From: Eudorina sp. 2006-703-Eu-15
Taxonomy: Eukaryota > Chlorophyta > Chlorophyceae > Chlamydomonadales > Volvocaceae
DNA length: 64,000 nucleotides
Reading direction: 5' to 3'
Assembly (NCBI GenBank): GCA_003117195.1
Contig: BDSI01000186.1
Location: 62,001 to 126,000, forward strand
Every line of letters starts with the position of its first letter. Within the stretch, counting starts at the first letter, position 1. A model generated the notes under the pieces. The model worked only from the letters and a program-made list of their open reading frames with translations, searched no databases and was not told where the DNA came from. The position numbers were made by a program, and so were the translations under genes. Shown piece by piece: positions 10,394 to 21,429 of the stretch.

Positions 10394-13157
10394 GGCCCTG
10401 CTGTAGCAACCGCGGCACCGACCACCGACGCTGCTGCTTGTGAGGCCCCGGCGGCGGCGGCGGCGGCTCCCGCCGATATTGTGGCTGTGGCGGCGGCCCC
10501 TGCCGATGCACCGGCGGCGGCGGCGGAGGCCGCCATAGCCGATACAGCGAATGCCGCTGAGGCGCCCCTCATGACGCTGCATATGTCTCCCATCGCAAAG
10601 GCAGCTTTCTCCGTCCTCTCCACAACTCTGGCGGGGCTCTGCCGCCACGAGGACGGCAGCAAGGCCGCCGTCGCCGCCGCCGGCCTACTCGCCACGGCCC
10701 CCGCCGTCGACAACGACGCCGTCGCAGCCCTGCTGCCGCTGCTGTGCCAGGAGGCCGCCGACGACGCCGCCGCCGCCCTGCGTTGCCTGCTCGTCATCGC
10801 GCCACGGCATCCATGCGCCAGGGCATCCCTGGCGGCCCGCGACGGCGCAACAGCTCCGCCGCGGAGCCGCCGCTGCGCCGTCGCCGACGCGCTCGCTGAG
10901 GACCCGGAGAGCGCGATGCGGCGGGGGGTGATGGTGCGAGCGGCACTGCGTGCCGCCGCCGTCCTGGCGGGCCGCCGCGAGGAGGGCCCTATGGCGGCGC
11001 CGCTGATGCGGCTCGCCGCCGACCTGATGGACCGCGGCGCGCTGAGCGCGGATCGGGTTCCGGATCTCGCGCCGTGGCTGTACGAGGCGGCGGTGGGCGT
11101 GGTGGTAGCCGACGGGCCGGGGCAGACCTGGTCGGCGTTCAACGGCTGCGCGCAGCCGGTCGGGGACGGCGGCGTCCGCGGCGTCGGCGTCGGCGGCGCC
11201 GGCGGTAGCGGCAGCGCCAGCTGGACGAAGCCGTCGTGGGTGTACCCCGCGGAGCTGCGATCCACCGCGGCGGAAATCACAATCCGTCTGATGACGTTGG
11301 CGGCGGAAAAGGGGTACTGCGGCGGCGGCGCCGCCGCCACTTCCGTTGCCGCTGCCGCTGCCGCGGCAGATGATGGTGCTGACGGCGAATGGCGGCGGAT
11401 GGTGGACGACGTTGTGAAAGCGCTGGTGAAGCGGCTTGTCCTGCAGCCGGCGGCGACAGCGGCGGCGACGGCGGAGGCGACGACGGCGGCAGCGTTCTGC
11501 GGAGCTGCCGAGCTTGACTGCCTGACGCTGGGGCTGCAGCTGGTGGCGCCGGAGGGCCTGTGGCCCCTGCACGGCTGGGGGTGCGTGTCCGAAGGGAGTT
11601 GGGCGTGTGGGCGTGTGGGCGTGTGGGCGTGTGGGCGTGTGGGCGTGTGGGCGTGTGGGCGTGTGGGCGTGTGGGCGTGTGGGCGTGGGCGTGGGCGTGG
11701 GCGTGGGCGTGGGCGTGGGCGTGGGCGTGGGAGTGGGCTCTTCTGGCACGTTCCCTTTGCCGCGCACGTCCGGCCGCGTGTGGCCCCTGGGGTGTCCGGC
11801 CAAGCAGCCGCAACCAGCAAGTCCGGCCGCTGATGGGAGCCCGGTCGCGCCGTCGACTCCGATGCGGTGATGCCGCGATGGCCCCGGCGGCCGCAGCCGA
11901 CCCGCGGGACTGGTGACCCCTCACAGGCTCCAGCCCTCACGGACCCGCGGGTTGCGCAAACCCTCGCGCCATTCCACCAAACCGTCCAACTGCGCCGAAC
12001 GACCGCGTAACCTCTTTTCAGTCTTCTCAACTGCGACCTCACTGCGGCGCGGGCCCCCTATGGCCCTTCGCCCGTGACCCCACAGGGGCATGGAGAAGGC
12101 GGCGCAGGGCTTCACGGCGTTGCTGGGCGGCGTTGCCGGGGAGCCGGCTGCCGTCGGACACGCCCGACTCAGCCTGGCGGCCATGGGCGCCGTTTCGTTG
12201 TGGGCTGTCGCCCCAGGCGCGGCTCCTGCCATCCAAGCCGACCCACGACCCACCTGGAGGGCCCTTCTGGTGCTCCTCACAGAGCTGCTGGACAGGAGCT
12301 GCCGCGTGGCGGCGGAGGCGACGGAGGCGGCGGAGGCGACGGGAGTCACGGGAGTCGTCGTCAAGGCGGAGGACCAGCCGTCGCCGCCGCTGCCGCCGTC
12401 GCCGCCGCCGCCGCCGCCGCCTGCCACGGCGGCGCCGCTGCGCGGGGGCGAGGCGGTTGCGGCGCAGGTACGGCAGCTGGCGGTCGTGGCGGGCGCGGTG
12501 AACGCCGTGGTGGCGTGCCTGCGCCCCGGGAAGGCGGTGGTGCTGAGTCACGGCCACCGGTCACCGGAGGACCAGCAGGGGCTGAGGCCCGCGCTGACGG
12601 CGGCGGAGGTGCCGGGTCACGGCGCGATGACGACCATGTACGGCGGACTGACCGAGCTGTACAACAGCTGGGAGAAGTCGTCAATGTGGGTTTCAGTCGA
12701 CGCCGGGCCGAGCAAGCCAACGGCCACGGTGGCTTCTAACCGCGCTCGTATCTACCGTTATCCGCCTAGCCTTGCCATGGAGCTGAAATGGGCCTTCGAG
12801 CAGGCCCCGGCGCCAGTGAAGATCAATGACGTCTGCAAGGCCTTCTACACCGACGACAGCGGGTCGTACGGCATCCGGTACGACACGGTGGCGTGCAAGA
12901 CCGTCGGGCCGCTGTCGACGGCGCTGGGGGCCGCCGTGGAGCGTCTGAACGCGCTCGTGGCGGCGGTGCTGCGGAACGGCATCGGCGGCGGTATCGGCGG
13001 CGGCGGCGGCGGCCCTGACGACGGCACGGCGGCGGCGGCGGCGACAGCCGCCATGGCGGAGGCGCTCCCGTTGGTGGCGACGGCTCTGCGGGTAGCGGGA
13101 AGCGCCGCGACGGTTGTGGCGGCTTGCGTGCCGCCGGGAGAGAAAGGCGTACCGTAG
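8339..13157 (+). CDS. Large Ala/Gly-rich protein of unknown function
   Basis: Function not recognised. Four exons fit one frame: 8339-8500, 8703-8966, 9494-11580 and 12086-13157 (phases 0, 0, 2), giving 1,194 residues. ATG 8339 is the first in-frame start and yields MQTPKRQCMDGEG. Exons one, two and the start of three encode helical, Leu-rich sequence (for example MLVLRRLCRIIDLTD and EVVLEACRRCIRTLK) suggestive of an armadillo/HEAT-like helical repeat fold. Exon three then has long Ala- and Gly-rich low-complexity tracts alternating with more helical blocks. Exon four contains a Pro-rich spacer and a more typical domain-like block near its middle (LAMELKWAFEQAP, INDVCKAFY). No catalytic motif, signal peptide or membrane segment is seen. 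The opposite strand is also widely open because of the GCC/GGC repeats; that is a composition effect. Confidence 0.7.
11600..11736. repeat. Intronic minisatellite (GGGCGTGT)n then (GGGCGT)n
   Basis: An 8-bp unit repeats about 11 times and then becomes a 6-bp unit. It lies in the intron 11581-12085, starting about 20 bp after the GTGCGT donor. Confidence 0.95.
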
Positions 13158-13941
13158 ACAGGTTAAAAGAAGATAATCACCCGTACCTGAAGGGTGTGCC
13201 TTGCGTAGACGGGTGGGCCGATAGGCAGCTGGGTGGTAATAGGGACGAAGGGTCCACCTTGAAATGGACGCAAAGGGTACGGTGGGGTTTGGCAGGGCTT
13301 TGTAGGATTAGGTAGCATTTTGTAGGGTTGCGCAGGTTGGAATCTGGGCGGTTGCTTCTGGAATCTGTGGTAAGCAAGTACTTGATAGCAGCACCTAGCA
13401 GGCCAAACCATTGTTCTACAGTTGTGTATGTTTGTCATCGACGGGTCGCATGGTGCCGAATGTGGGACATGTCGCAGGCGGCGGGGACATCTCTTGACCA
13501 ACTCGTGTGGGCATCCAGGTGTGCGGCGGTCCGACAGACCCGCGGCGTCCACTGTAACATCATTGTTAGTATGTAGTTAGTGATTTTGTGTGTTCGAATG
13601 TTGGGATCATGCTGGATATGTTGGGAATGGACGACGAAGAGCCCCAGCCAGTAACAGCGAGCGCTGTGAGAGGTTAACGCCACCGTTTGTGTTAACGGTG
13701 CGGCGTTACAGAGCACAGACGCACGCAGACTGGGATTGATGGACGTGCGCAGCGGCAGCAGCTGGCATTAGCGTAGTCGGGACGTAGCTACGGGTCCACC
13801 TGGATTGTGAAGGAATCAAACAGTCCAAAGTGCGGGCGAAGGAATCAAACAGTTCAAAGTGCGGGTGTGATACCAGCTACCTACATGGACCGTTCGTTTA
13901 GGCAATGTATGCATGGTGAGGAAGCCTCGGCTGTCGCCGTT

Positions 13942-14132
13942 GGCTGTCACCGATGACCCTAGCTAGCGGGGTCCGCTGTAACATCCTCAATAATAATGGA
14001 CCGCATCAGACATGTGCACGCACAGACCTTTGCGCACCTTGCCGGTCATCAACGACATCCGTCTCGAGTACTGTTGCAATTATTGCTAATAATGTTACAG
14101 TGGACGGACCGCGCGGGTCATCGGTGACAGCC
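13942..14132. repeat. Inverted-repeat element, arms about 41 bp
   Basis: The left arm starts GGCTGTCACCGATGACCC and runs to GTCCGCTGTAACAT. The right arm is its near-exact reverse complement, ATGTTACAGTGGAC to GGGTCATCGGTGACAGCC. The internal sequence is about 110 bp and non-coding. It could be a MITE with terminal inverted repeats, or two copies of the short family B repeat inserted in opposite orientation. I could not establish a target-site duplication. Confidence 0.8.
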
Positions 14133-15046
14133 TTATCTAGCCTCCTCACCACACACTGCCATTATTAATGTATCACATGCGTGCAGCAGATGGTAGCAGA
14201 CATGTCCGACGACCGTCCCTGCCTGGAGGCCAGCCACTGCATGTAGGATGTCGCCCAGTACTTCTAGTACTCTTGAACATCGATATATACCGGTCATCAG
14301 TGTTGTTTCCGCAAACTCATCTATCCCATCAGGGCGAGTCGCCCCTCCAACACGTACGGAATGCAGTACGGTAGGCAACCGTGCGTACATCGATCGCAGA
14401 TCTGGACCAGACAGACTATATTATGCCAACGTATGTACATCCACGCGCGCAACTGGTTTGGACGGATGGGGGAGAAAGGGGACGGATGGGGTGTTCGCTC
14501 ACCGCAGACCTCATCAGAGAACAAACAGGACGATGACAGGGCGATGGCGCACAGGGCTGGGCGTGACATATACACAGAAACCAGCACGCACCACCAAGGT
14601 ACTGCGCGGCGCCGCCGCCGCATTCCGTCCTAGCATTTCAGCTCATCATTATTATTCCCGGCGAATGCGGAATCAGTCCGCGCGCGTCCCAGCAGCCAGC
14701 CAACGCGCGCCGGGCCTTACGTACCGCAGCAGTGCTGGGGGCACGCACGATCGAACGCACGCACAAACTCCGTTGTCTGCAGGTCGGTCCCGCCGTCGTA
14801 CGATTCCCCTCGAGATGGCCGGCATCCTGCCATCAGCAAGGCCTGCCGTACGTTTTTCATCACACCCCAACACACACCCAATGAATCCATCCAGGGCGCT
14901 AATGCATATGTGGTTGGGCGGTGAATCACCAGCTGCGGAAAGATACCGCAACCCCGTCCAACAGCTAAATAGAGGGGCTCATCCATCCGTCCATCCATCC
15001 ATCCATCCATTTAGCAGAACCAGCAGGACCTACATGCCGCCACGTG

Positions 15047-15095
15047 CCGCCGTTGATCCCTTTGCGGTCCGCTGTAACGTTCATTCATTCATTCA
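15047..15095 (+). repeat. Family B short repeat copy
   Basis: Contains CCGTTGATCCCTTTGCGG, then TCCGCTGTAACGTTC and a (CATT)n-like tail. It matches 52232-52284 and 60775-60835. Confidence 0.75.
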
Positions 15096-15308
15096 TACCG
15101 CCAGTCCGCTCAGCTGGAAGCAAACCGACCTCCCGCTTTGACGGACGCCTCCTTGTTGGGCGGACACCGGTCCTGAGAGAGTGATCGTTGGTATTTAAAT
15201 CCTAATTAAGCAACGAACCACAGGGACCTGCCACATAATGTCAAAAGTTACCCACATTGGCCGTCCTCAGATGGATCTTTGATATATCTTAGATCATTAC
15301 CGAAGCAA

Positions 15309-16559
15309 CTACGCGGGCAGCACGTTCGCCCTGAACTGGTCGTCGGTGACGATGTTGCCCGCCGGCGCGTAGCGGCAGTCCACCACGTAGCAGCTGCGAT
15401 CGGGCGACAGCGCAGCGCCGCAGCCCACCTGGTTGCTGCCCCTCCACACCAGCTGCGTGAAGTGGCCGATGTTGTGGAAGTTGTCCTTGTTGTCAGTCCA
15501 GGGGCGGCTCGTGAACCTGTACTGGCTGACCTCGTTGTACCACGAGTCCACCGCCCGCCCGCACTTGTTGACGTCGCCCGAGGGCACCTGGCTGCCGCCC
15601 CAGGAGATCATGTACAGGTTCTCCCCCGTGGATCCGTGCTGCAGTCCGCAGCCGGCGTTCGCCAGGCCCTGCGCCCATTGCTGCGCGCACATACACGAGA
15701 GTGTTTTCAGAACCGCAGGTTTGCGTATGTAAGTATCCGGGCCTGGGCGGTGCTGGGTGGGCTTCCCATTAAACACACACAAGCACAAGCAACGGCACGA
15801 CCCAATCGTGTTGATTGGTAAATGGTGGTGCCTGAGAGACGCGGCTGTCACCGATGCGCGATCGCCCGCGGGGGCCACCGACCTCGTGTGACGTGCCCCA
15901 TACCCACTCGACCGGGGCTATGGGCTAGGCGCCAGGGGCGGGCATGGATGGAAGGGCGAAGCCGACGGGTGAAGGCAAGACGTATTCCGCTCTCTCCCGC
16001 ATGTACTTTGATGTTTCGGTGCGTGCATGTGTCCAGCTGCCGCCCCATATTTACATATGGGCCCGCCGGCGACGAATGCATGCACCGGACACGACGAAAC
16101 ACAAGAATACACTGCGCTAGGCGCGGAGCTACGAAGCTATGGCTTCTGGGCCCGAGTTGGATCGCCCGGTCGGGTCTAAGGGTCCACCTTGTAGCAGGTT
16201 CACAATGCAAAAACGCAACCCCACGCATGCGCGTGCGTCAGGTACGGCAAGCAGGTACAACTCTAGCGAAGTGCCGTACTCGTAGCAGGTATCCCACGTG
16301 TGACCGTTACATGGTGGATGAACGAACGCACGAACGGCAGATCTCGGAACAGCATGCCAGTGTCTTTTCCCTTAGGCGACCCGATAGGTACCGTGTCACC
16401 AAGGTATGGCCTGGATTACCTGCGCAGCGGTGGCGAGGCCGTCATTCCACTGCAGGGCTCCCGCCTGGTGCCTTGCGCGGTAACGATTGTGGGCGTCAAG
16501 AGCCGCCTGCGCGTCCGTGCAGCCGCCAGACGTGCCTGCTTGCCCGCCGCCGCCGCCGC

Positions 16560-16591
<32 letters not shown>

Positions 16592-18316
16592 CTGCCACCA
16601 CCGCCGCCGCCGCCGCTGCCACCACCGCCGCCGCCGCCACCGCCGCCGCCGCCGCTGCCACCGCCGCCGCCACTGCACGGAACCTTGATGGCTTGCCCGA
16701 CTTGCAGGTTCGTGGCGACGACGCCGGGGTTTAGAGACTGAAGTGTGGCGACCGTTGTACCGTACTTTTGGGACACCGCCCACAGCGTGTCGCCCGATTT
16801 GATGGTGTAGGTGCAGCTACTGCCGCCACCGCCGCCGCTTCCGCCGCCGCCGCTGCCACCGCCGCCGCTGCCGCCACCACCACCGCCGCTGCCACCACCT
16901 CCGCCGCCACTGCACGGAACCTTAATAGCCTGCCCGACTTGCAGGTTGGTGGCGACGACGCCGGGGTTTAGAGACTGAAGTGTGGCGACCGTTGTACCGT
17001 ACTTTTGGGACACCGCCCATAGCGTGTCGCCCGATTTGATGGTGTAGGTGCAGCTACTGCCGCCACCGCCGCCGCTTCCGCCGCCGCCGCTGCCACCGCC
17101 GCCGCTGCCGCCACCACCACCGCCGCTGCCACCACCTCCGCCGCCACTGCACGGAACCTTAATAGCCTGCCCGACTTGCAGGTTGGTGGCGACGACGCCG
17201 GGGTTTAGAGACTGAAGTGTGGCGACCGTTGTACCGTACTTTTGGGACACCGCCCACAGCGTGTCGCCCGATTTGATGGTGTAGGTGCAGCTACTGCCGC
17301 CACCGCTGCCGAAACCGCCGCCGCCGCCACTACCGCCGCCACCGCTTCCGCCGCCGCCGCTGCCACCGCCGCCGCTGCCGCCACCACCACCGCCGCCGCT
17401 GCCACCTCCGCCGCCACTGCACGGAACCTTAATGGCCTGCCCGACTTGCAGGTTGGTGGCGACGATGCCGGGGTTTAGAGACTGAAGTGTGGCGACCGTT
17501 GTACCGTACTTTTGGGACACCGCCCACAGCGTGTCGCCCGATTTGATGGTGTAGGTGCAGCTACTGCCGCCGCCGCCGCCGCTTCCGCCGCCGCCGCCGC
17601 TGCCACCGCCACCACCACCGCCGCCGCCGCTGCACGGAATGTTGATGACCTGCCCGACTTGCAGGTTGGTGGCGACGATGCCGGGGTTCAGAGACTGCAA
17701 GGCAGCAACTGTGGTACTGTATGTTTGGGATATGGCCCACAGCGTGTCGCCAGACTTGATGGTGTACTTGCAGGTCCCTGCAGGCGCACGTACATATATG
17801 CACTTTGGAAATCAATGTACACTACGCATAGGGTTTGTACATGTGTCGGGCGGGTATATGTAATGCAAACGTTCCTATGTTCATTACTGGTGAGGAGCGC
17901 GTGGACTTGTGGACTGTGCGCACTTGAAGTTGCAGCGGAGCGCACAGCAGCAGCCATCTCAAGCTGCAATCCATCCGGACTGACATGCAGCGGTATAAAA
18001 GCGCGTACCTACCGGTCTGGGCCAGAACCCTGGCGGCGGAGCTGCGCAGCACAACACCAGCTGCGGCGGAAACGGCGGCGGTGTCAATAACCTCGCCGCC
18101 ACGGTAACCGGCAGCACCACCAGCACCACCAGCAGCGGCATCAGTAATAGAGGTAGCGGTGGTCGCGGTGCCGCTGATGTCCCTCGTCGCCAACGCGCCA
18201 CCGCAGATCAGCACCAGCAGCAGAGCGCCGCATGGCAGCGAGACACCCGCAGCAGCTGACGGCGGGGACATCAGCGGCTGGCGGCGCCGTTTGGAAACAG
18301 CAGCGGTGGCCGCCAT
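15309..18316 (-). CDS. Secreted LysM (x5) and CAP/SCP domain protein
   Basis: A predicted secreted or wall-associated glycan-binding protein. Exons: 18013-18316, 16420-17777 and 15309-15680, phase-consistent, 677 residues. ATG 18316 is chosen for its GCCGCCATGG context; an in-frame ATG at 18388 is possible. The N-terminus has a hydrophobic signal-like stretch (CGALLLVLICGGALA). Exon two encodes five near-identical LysM modules (each YTIKSGDTLWAVSQKYG to VGQAIKVPC) joined by pure Gly/Ser linkers. The CAP domain begins HNRYRARH in exon two and ends in exon three with GENLY, GHFTQLVWRGSNQVGCG and RYAPAGN, the hallmark CAP signatures. LysM modules bind GlcNAc-containing glycans; CAP proteins are secreted and of mixed function. 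A role in the algal wall or ECM, or in defence, is inference. Confidence 0.9.
16680..17700. repeat. Internal tandem duplication of LysM-linker units
   Basis: Units are nearly identical at the DNA level. The spacing between equivalent points is 237 bp (16924 to 17161) and 270 bp (17161 to 17431). The difference is due to linker length. The pattern indicates recent duplication or gene conversion within the coding exon. Confidence 0.9.
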
Positions 18317-21300
18317 GGCGGCTGAGGCTGAACTTCTTCTTGTATGTACTTCGATCGTGCACACCAGTGCCGATGATCTCAATCTCAACGAGTGTCGTCC
18401 GTCGCTACGCCGCTGCGTGGATCACATACGTGCAGGAGGACGGGTGCGTCCGTGTCAGCGTTTGCTGTACGATCATAAGCTTACGATGAATTGGTTCTTC
18501 GGCGATTTATTTTGTGAGCGATCGGTTGGGCCTGGTTGGGCCGCAAACGTGCATCAAACGAATGCCGAAAAGGCTACTGGGAACGAACAATATATGCAAA
18601 TGCAATGAAAATGAACAATTGATAAAAGCCTTATTGATTATATCAGCGCACCGAGAGCCATAAAAAGCTTACCGCGCCGTTGACATGCAGCAGTCAGTTC
18701 AGCTTCCCAGCCAAAGTCAGTCCAGATGTCAGAGATTCCGGAAGGCAACGTGGAACTTTTACAGTTACGTAAAATGTATGAAGGTATGGCTGTCACTTCT
18801 TTGATGAAGTATCAATGCTGCCTTGGCTCATTGTCTGTCCATCAGAGCTGTACGTGCTGGCTTTTATACTCGCATATCTCATGCGTTCAGAAAAATGGTT
18901 CGAGTTCTGGAGAGGTCCGTTTGATCGTACACAGTCGTTGCGGCTTCCAATTCGTCCAGCGCCGGAGCTAGCTTGATTTGACTATGCATCCGAAGGAAGA
19001 TGACGCATGTCGGATTCTGTCAGACATTGCTGACGGCGGCAGAACGAACATCTATGTCTGCTCTTTCCTTCTGGGAAGTATAATCTGGTGGGGCATGGTT
19101 TCATACCGACATACGGAATGGTGAGCTTGCTGGACCGCGCTGGACCGTGACACTACTGATCGATTAGTGTTGATTGCCCGTGCATTATTTCATAATATCC
19201 TACAATATCTCCCGTGTGTGAGTAGCTGCCTGCCAAGTTCTTGGCCCGTATTCTTGCTTAATCAGGCAGCGGCTGAGGATGCCTGCGGATCATATACACG
19301 CACGGGCATCTGTCAGACGAGTTACAGTACATACGCCAGCGAGCAGGTTCATCTGCGTGTCAGGCGATTTACATTTCACAAAGCTCACAATGCAGAAGCG
19401 TTCTGTGGCATGACATGTAAGGAATAACGAACGTTGCATGCGGTGACGGCGCGCGTGTACAAGATAAAGAACGTTGATCGGTCGAGAATGCATTCGTTCG
19501 CATCCAGTAGTGGAAGGCATTCGCATCCAGTCAGCCGCGGTCAGTCGCGGTTCGTGCAGGTTCATGTCGAGACGCCTTTCCGTTTCTCCCACTTTAATTG
19601 GATAAGCATCCATCAGTTATTCAAAACATGCTTACGATGCATGTTCTGCAAGGAGTCGGAATGGAACGATGACCGTGCGAACGCGATCAACTGGAACAAC
19701 GGGCGGGCCTGTTCACGGGCAACGCCTGGTGGCTCATTTATACCTTCTGACTAACTCGAATTTATTATCATTATCTAAAAGATCATCAATTTAGTTGTTT
19801 CAGCCGGTATTTCGTTGTTATGACTATTTCATTGTGTAGGAATTTCAACGGCTTCCTACTTTGAAGAGCCGATATGCGCATTTTATGTACATATTTGGCT
19901 AAGGATAATCCCATGAACACAAAAAAATATAAAATGACGTGCTCCTGGGCCAAGGCCTGCACAGGAATGTCGAATCGCTCGGTCGTGATTGGCTGCTGCA
20001 GTGTGGGCCCGGGGCCCGGACGGTTGGCCAGCAGGCCGTCGTCAGCCGGGCCTATCGGGCGATCAATACGAGTGGTGGTCTAATAGTAGTGTATATTCCG
20101 TTGGCCGGTGGCGGCGGTCTATTGACGTATGCTACCCTTGCTTGCTTGCTGGTGATGATACGACCCCGATTCCGGCCTGTACTCTCTTGGGCACGCGATG
20201 CCCTGGTAGCTAGTCAGGTTATGTAAAGAATTTCAAGTAAGGGTTGCTGGTTGAATGATACTCGCTGGACAGTCGGTCCAGCACGCAATCCGAAGGAAAC
20301 GACGCGACCACGCAAGGTACGTAGGTCGTGCCTCTGTACGACGTGCAGCCCGTCTTATCCCCGTTGACTTCCAAATTCGAGTGGTTCGAATCGGGAGCGA
20401 GAGCACGTCGGTATACCTCACGAACATCGCAGGTAGGTAATCACTTAGGAAGTAGCCCATCCGTGAATCACTCACGCATCTTGACAGGTCGATAGTCCCC
20501 ATACGGCAAGGAGGTCCTGACTTTCTCCGCAGGCGTGCGTGTGTGTGCGCGCGTCGTCGCTGCTCGTTGATAACGCTTGGTGAGTCGACGGAGCACGCGT
20601 GGTTGCGCATTGATCCGGCAGTTGGTCGGATGGTTACAGGTGAACATGAAGTACGGGCAGTGATCCTTACATGTATGGATACATACCCCAGCGTCCAGTC
20701 AAACCAGTCATGTCCTCGTCGCGATATTCCATTAAGCTATGCTCCTTGAATGCATGTCTATATTTCCAATGGATGCATTGTGACAAGCAGTACAAAATGG
20801 TCGCGCAATGGCGCGCAAAAATCGTCAATAGTAGAACAAAATAGATGCAAATAAATCTCATTTTAAAAGCTTTGGACTGTGGAACCAGCAGTGTTGGTGA
20901 AGGCTGTACGATGCCCGCGCGATGGCGGGCGTGAAAACTAAAACTCCAAAATACCTCGTTTAACCAGGAACATTACGAGAAGAAATGTAATTTAAATGTC
21001 CTGATTACTCATTACGTTCACCCCCTGTCGGATAGGGCCCGTCCTACAACTTCCTCGCGGCGCACTCCGGCGCACTTACGGCACAAATGGCAACACAGCG
21101 GGATAAGCCGGGCAGCATTTGGTGTCCATGTTGAACAAGAAGAGGTTGCTGCAAACAAATTTAACAAAGGTAAGCGCGTGTGAGCAGCGGTGTAAAATCT
21201 TTGGTATGAAATCTTTCGAATCTCTAATGCCGCGATTGCACCGAGGCGAAGCGAAGCGCGCCGGGACCGGACAGTCGGCAAACAGACAATTCGACTACTT

Positions 21301-21429
21301 GTCATCTTGTGGCTACTTGTCCATGGCGGCATTTCATGCATGTAACCCTATGTAACTGGCCTGTCTCCGTCTAACAGATAGAGCGCGCCAGCTGCGCAAT
21401 CGTGATGAGCGAGCGAGCTACTGATTTAC
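18317..21429. other. Large intergenic region, no gene recognised
   Basis: About 3.1 kb between the 5' end of the LysM-CAP gene and the 3' end of pherophorin 1. Base composition is visibly less GC-rich than in the flanking genes. Open frames are short and without family motifs; one begins at ATG 18726 (81 codons) but has no other support. A copy-like fragment of family B lies near 21780-21825, inside the last intron of pherophorin 1. Confidence 0.5.

Larger units (their letters stand above)
13158..15308. other. Intergenic region with short repeats, no gene seen
   Basis: This separates the + strand Ala/Gly-rich gene from the 3' end of the - strand LysM-CAP gene. It holds several copies of short repeat families (13545, 13942-14132, 15047-15095) and a CCAT tract near 14985. 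I see no supported coding sequence. Confidence 0.6.

Noticed and set aside
9874..12042. Very long open frames on the minus strand opposite the Ala/Gly-rich gene
   Set aside because: GCC/GGC-rich repeats rarely give stop codons in any frame. The plus strand has consistent splice sites and phases; the minus strand does not.
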